Assembly: GCA_003497555.1 (NCBI GenBank)
Contig: DNNS01000002.1
Coordinates: 1-7,204, forward strand
Source: Spirochaetia bacterium
GTDB lineage: Bacteria > Spirochaetota > UBA12135
Direction: 5' to 3'
Length of the DNA: 7,204 nucleotides
Position 1 is the stretch's first letter. Each line of letters starts with the position of its first letter. The position numbers were made by a program, and so were the translations under genes. Below, piece after piece: positions 5,315 through 7,204 of this stretch. The notes beneath the pieces are model-generated. The model did not search any database. It was given only the letters and a program-made list of their open reading frames with translations, and had not been told where the DNA came from.

Positions 5315-7204
5315 TCAGTTTCTTCCGCAGCAGTGTTTGAATTTTTTCCCGCTGCCGCACGGGCATATTTCATTACGCCCGATTTTATTTTTCAGCGCTG
5401 CAGCCGGAGAAGAAGAAGGTGTATGCTGCGCCGAACTGCGCGCTTCTTCCAGGGCGCCGCCGCCGTTTTTTATTTCAGTTCCGCCCTGTGCTCCCGGCGA
5501 GGAAAAATCCGGGCGTCTGGTAACCACCATACGGAAAAGAATTTCAAGGGATTCGGCTTCGAGATTTTGTATCATTTCGCGGAACATGCGGAACCCTTCA
5601 TGTTTGTATTCCGTAAGCGGTTTACGCTCTGCATAGGCGCGCAGGCTTATGCCTTCACGCAGATGATCCATATTGAGAAGATGTTCTTTCCAGCGATTGT
5701 CAATAATCTGCAGCATAACCTGTTTTTCCACCAGCCGGAAAATCTCGGAAGCATTGTTTTCTTCCCGGCGGCGGTAGGCTTTTTTCAGAAATTCAATAAC
5801 AGAGTCGGCAGCCTGCTGAAAGCCGAGTTTAAGGAATTTATCAAGAGGTAAATCGTATTTTACTCCCAGCCCGCCGGCCATCCAGGTGCTGATACCCTGG
5901 TAAAGCTGCTCGCTCACTTTTTGTCTGGATTCAGAAAGAATATCCATCTGCTGCTCAACAACTCTTTCAATGATTTCAAAAATCTTGTCGAGAATGGAAT
6001 CCTGGTTTAAGACAAAGTCGCGCTCTTCATATACATATTTGCGCTGCTGATTCATCACATCGTCGTATTCCAGCAGATGTTTGCGGATGTCGAAATTACG
6101 GCTTTCCACTTTTTTTTGGGCGTTTTCAATCGCCCGGTTTACCAGGGCATGTTCGATCTCCTGGCCTTCTTCCATACCGAGCCGCAGCATGATATTGGAA
6201 ATACGCTCAGAGCCGAATAAACGCATAAGTTCGTCTTCAAGGGAAAGATAAAAACGCGAACTGCCCGGGTCGCCCTGCCGGCCGCTTCTGCCCCGCAGCT
6301 GATTGTCGATACGCCGGGATTCATGCCGTTCACTGCCCAGCACATGCAGTCCGCCAGCTTCTTTTACTCCGGGGCCGAGTTTAATATCGGTTCCCCGGCC
6401 TGCCATATTAGTGGCAATGGTAACAGAACCAAGATGCCCGGCTCTTTCAATAATTTGAGCTTCGGATGCATGGTTTTTGGCATTCAGGACATTGTGCCGT
6501 ATGCCGTTTTTATCCAGCAGGCGGGAGAGTTTTTCGGAATTTTCCACAGAAACCGTACCCAGCAGTACCGGCTGGCCTTTTTGGTGGCAGTTTTTTACTT
6601 CGTCAAGAATGGCTGTGTATTTTTCTCTTTCGGTGCGGTAAATGCGATCTGCGAAATCCCTGCGTATGCAGGCAACATTGGTAGGCACTACCACTACTTC
6701 GAGGTTATAGATTTTTTTAAATTCCATGGCTTCGGTGTCGGCCGTACCGGTCATACCTGCCAGTTTTTTATACATGCGGAAATAATTCTGATAGGTAATG
6801 GTAGCGAGCGTCTGGTTTTCACTTTCTATATTTACCCGCTCTTTGGCTTCGAGCGCCTGATGCAGGCCGTCGGAGAATCTGCGGCCTTCCATTTTCCGGC
6901 CGGTGAATTCATCAATAATGACTACCTGGCCTTCTTCAACCATGTAATCAACATCTTTTTTAAAAAGTTTGTGGGCGCGCAGGGCCTGATTTACATGATG
7001 AACCAGATCTATATTGCGGTTATCATAGAGATTTTCAACCGCAAGAAATTTTTCCACCTTGCGCACGCCGTCTTCGGTAAGAATTATATTGCGGTCTTTT
7101 TCGTCAATTACAAAATCGCCGGTTCCGGGAATTTCCTTGCCCTGTTCGTCTTTTTTGGCTTCGCGCAGCCGCGGGATCATTTTATCAATAGCATAATATT
7201 TACA
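5315..7204 (-). CDS. secA: Protein translocase subunit SecA, C-terminal 629 residues (5' end outside window)
   Basis: SecA is the ATPase that binds preproteins and drives them through the SecYEG channel at the inner face of the cytoplasmic membrane. The frame is open to the window edge, so the Met codon at 7180 is internal (Cys-Lys-Tyr-Tyr-Ala-Ile-Asp-Lys precedes it) and roughly 250-300 N-terminal residues with the first Walker motifs are missing. Visible in order are the end of the preprotein cross-linking domain; the IIDEFTGRKMEGRR block (6881-6922) and LAGMTGTADTEAMEF (6719-6763); the second nucleotide-binding domain with TNMAGRGTDI (6383-6412) and RGRSGRQGDPG (6263-6295); the YDDVMNQQR helical scaffold segment; and LRAYAERKPLTEYK (5603-5644), usually LRGYAQ-DPL-EYK. 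A Gly/Ser/Ala-rich linker leads to a complete zinc-binding SEC-C tail, CPCGSGKKFKHCC (5327-5365). Nothing looks broken. The lipoprotein gene starts 2 nt after the stop codon. Identification is certain from motif content. Confidence 0.98.
   Translation of the reverse strand, partial: CKYYAIDKMIPRLREAKKDEQGKEIPGTGDFVIDEKDRNIILTEDGVRKVEKFLAVENLYDNRNIDLVHHVNQALRAHKLFKKDVDYMVEEGQVVIIDEFTGRKMEGRRFSDGLHQALEAKERVNIESENQTLATITYQNYFRMYKKLAGMTGTADTEAMEFKKIYNLEVVVVPTNVACIRRDFADRIYRTEREKYTAILDEVKNCHQKGQPVLLGTVSVENSEKLSRLLDKNGIRHNVLNAKNHASEAQIIERAGHLGSVTIATNMAGRGTDIKLGPGVKEAGGLHVLGSERHESRRIDNQLRGRSGRQGDPGSSRFYLSLEDELMRLFGSERISNIMLRLGMEEGQEIEHALVNRAIENAQKKVESRNFDIRKHLLEYDDVMNQQRKYVYEERDFVLNQDSILDKIFEIIERVVEQQMDILSESRQKVSEQLYQGISTWMAGGLGVKYDLPLDKFLKLGFQQAADSVIEFLKKAYRRREENNASEIFRLVEKQVMLQIIDNRWKEHLLNMDHLREGISLRAYAERKPLTEYKHEGFRMFREMIQNLEAESLEILFRMVVTRRPDFSSPGAQGGTEIKNGGGALEEARSSAQHTPSSSPAAALKNKIGRNEICPCGSGKKFKHCCGRN
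5321..5326 (-). promoter_or_regulatory. Ribosome binding site of the lipoprotein gene
   Basis: On the coding strand GGAAGA lies 8 nt before the ATG at 5312, inside the last codons of secA. It is the main reason to prefer this start over the in-frame Met at 5366, and it implies translation immediately after secA termination. Confidence 0.65.

Noticed and set aside
5313..5366. Upstream Met at 5366 as start of the lipoprotein, overlapping secA by 52 nt
   Set aside because: It would add 18 polar basic residues before the signal peptide, while the Met at 5312 has a good Shine-Dalgarno sequence and a compact lipoprotein signal. The longer form is not strictly excluded.
5603..5644. LRAYAERKPLTEYK in SecA as a functionally altered motif
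   Set aside because: Ala for Gly and Lys for Asp at these places look like ordinary family variation, and the surrounding residues are conserved.
5333..5851. Plus-strand open frames opposite the secA 3' end
   Set aside because: They are antisense shadows of conserved SecA sequence, with Phe/Arg-rich composition and no recognisable domain.

Overview
The window is a solid block of five protein-coding genes, all on the minus strand and packed almost without spacers. It reads as part of one operon transcribed from high to low coordinates. In transcription order it holds: the 3' two thirds of secA (7204-5315, 5' end outside the window); a putative lipoprotein of unknown function (5312-4335); a bifunctional NAD(P)HX epimerase/dehydratase of the NnrE-NnrD fusion type (4332-2803); a small single-pass membrane protein of unknown function (2816-2235); and the first 746 codons of a Lon-related (S16 family, AAA_32/COG1067 type) protease whose 3' end lies outside the window (2238-1). 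The junctions are a 2-nt gap, a 2-nt gap, a 14-nt overlap and a 4-nt ATGA overlap. There is therefore no room for internal terminators or conventional intergenic promoters, and no stretch over 300 bases lacks a gene. I see no RNA genes, mobile elements, CRISPR array or attachment sites.

The organism looks like a diderm bacterium of middling GC content, by eye in the mid-40s percent (not computed). It combines GC-rich CCGG-containing words with many A/T tracts from AAA and TTT codons. The permissive Ile-Ile-Ser-Cys lipobox and the presence of a COG1067 Lon-like protease would fit a spirochaete-like lineage, but this is a weak inference. No taxonomic marker is decisive here except secA, which could be placed by phylogeny.

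Functionally, SecA is the ATPase motor of preprotein export and the Lon-like protein is a cytoplasmic protease. The Nnr protein repairs hydrated NADH and NADPH. The two unknown proteins are predicted to sit in the envelope: one lipid-anchored, one with an N-terminal membrane helix and a periplasmic domain. A link of these two to export or protein quality control is suggested only by their tight linkage to secA and lon.

I did not find convincing evidence of a new system. The most notable points are the two unrecognised envelope proteins coupled to secA and the Lon-like gene, the altered Walker A motif in a Lon-like protein whose proteolytic dyad is intact, a strong excess of the tetranucleotide CCGG, and a perfect T8-AT-A8 palindrome inside the nnr gene.
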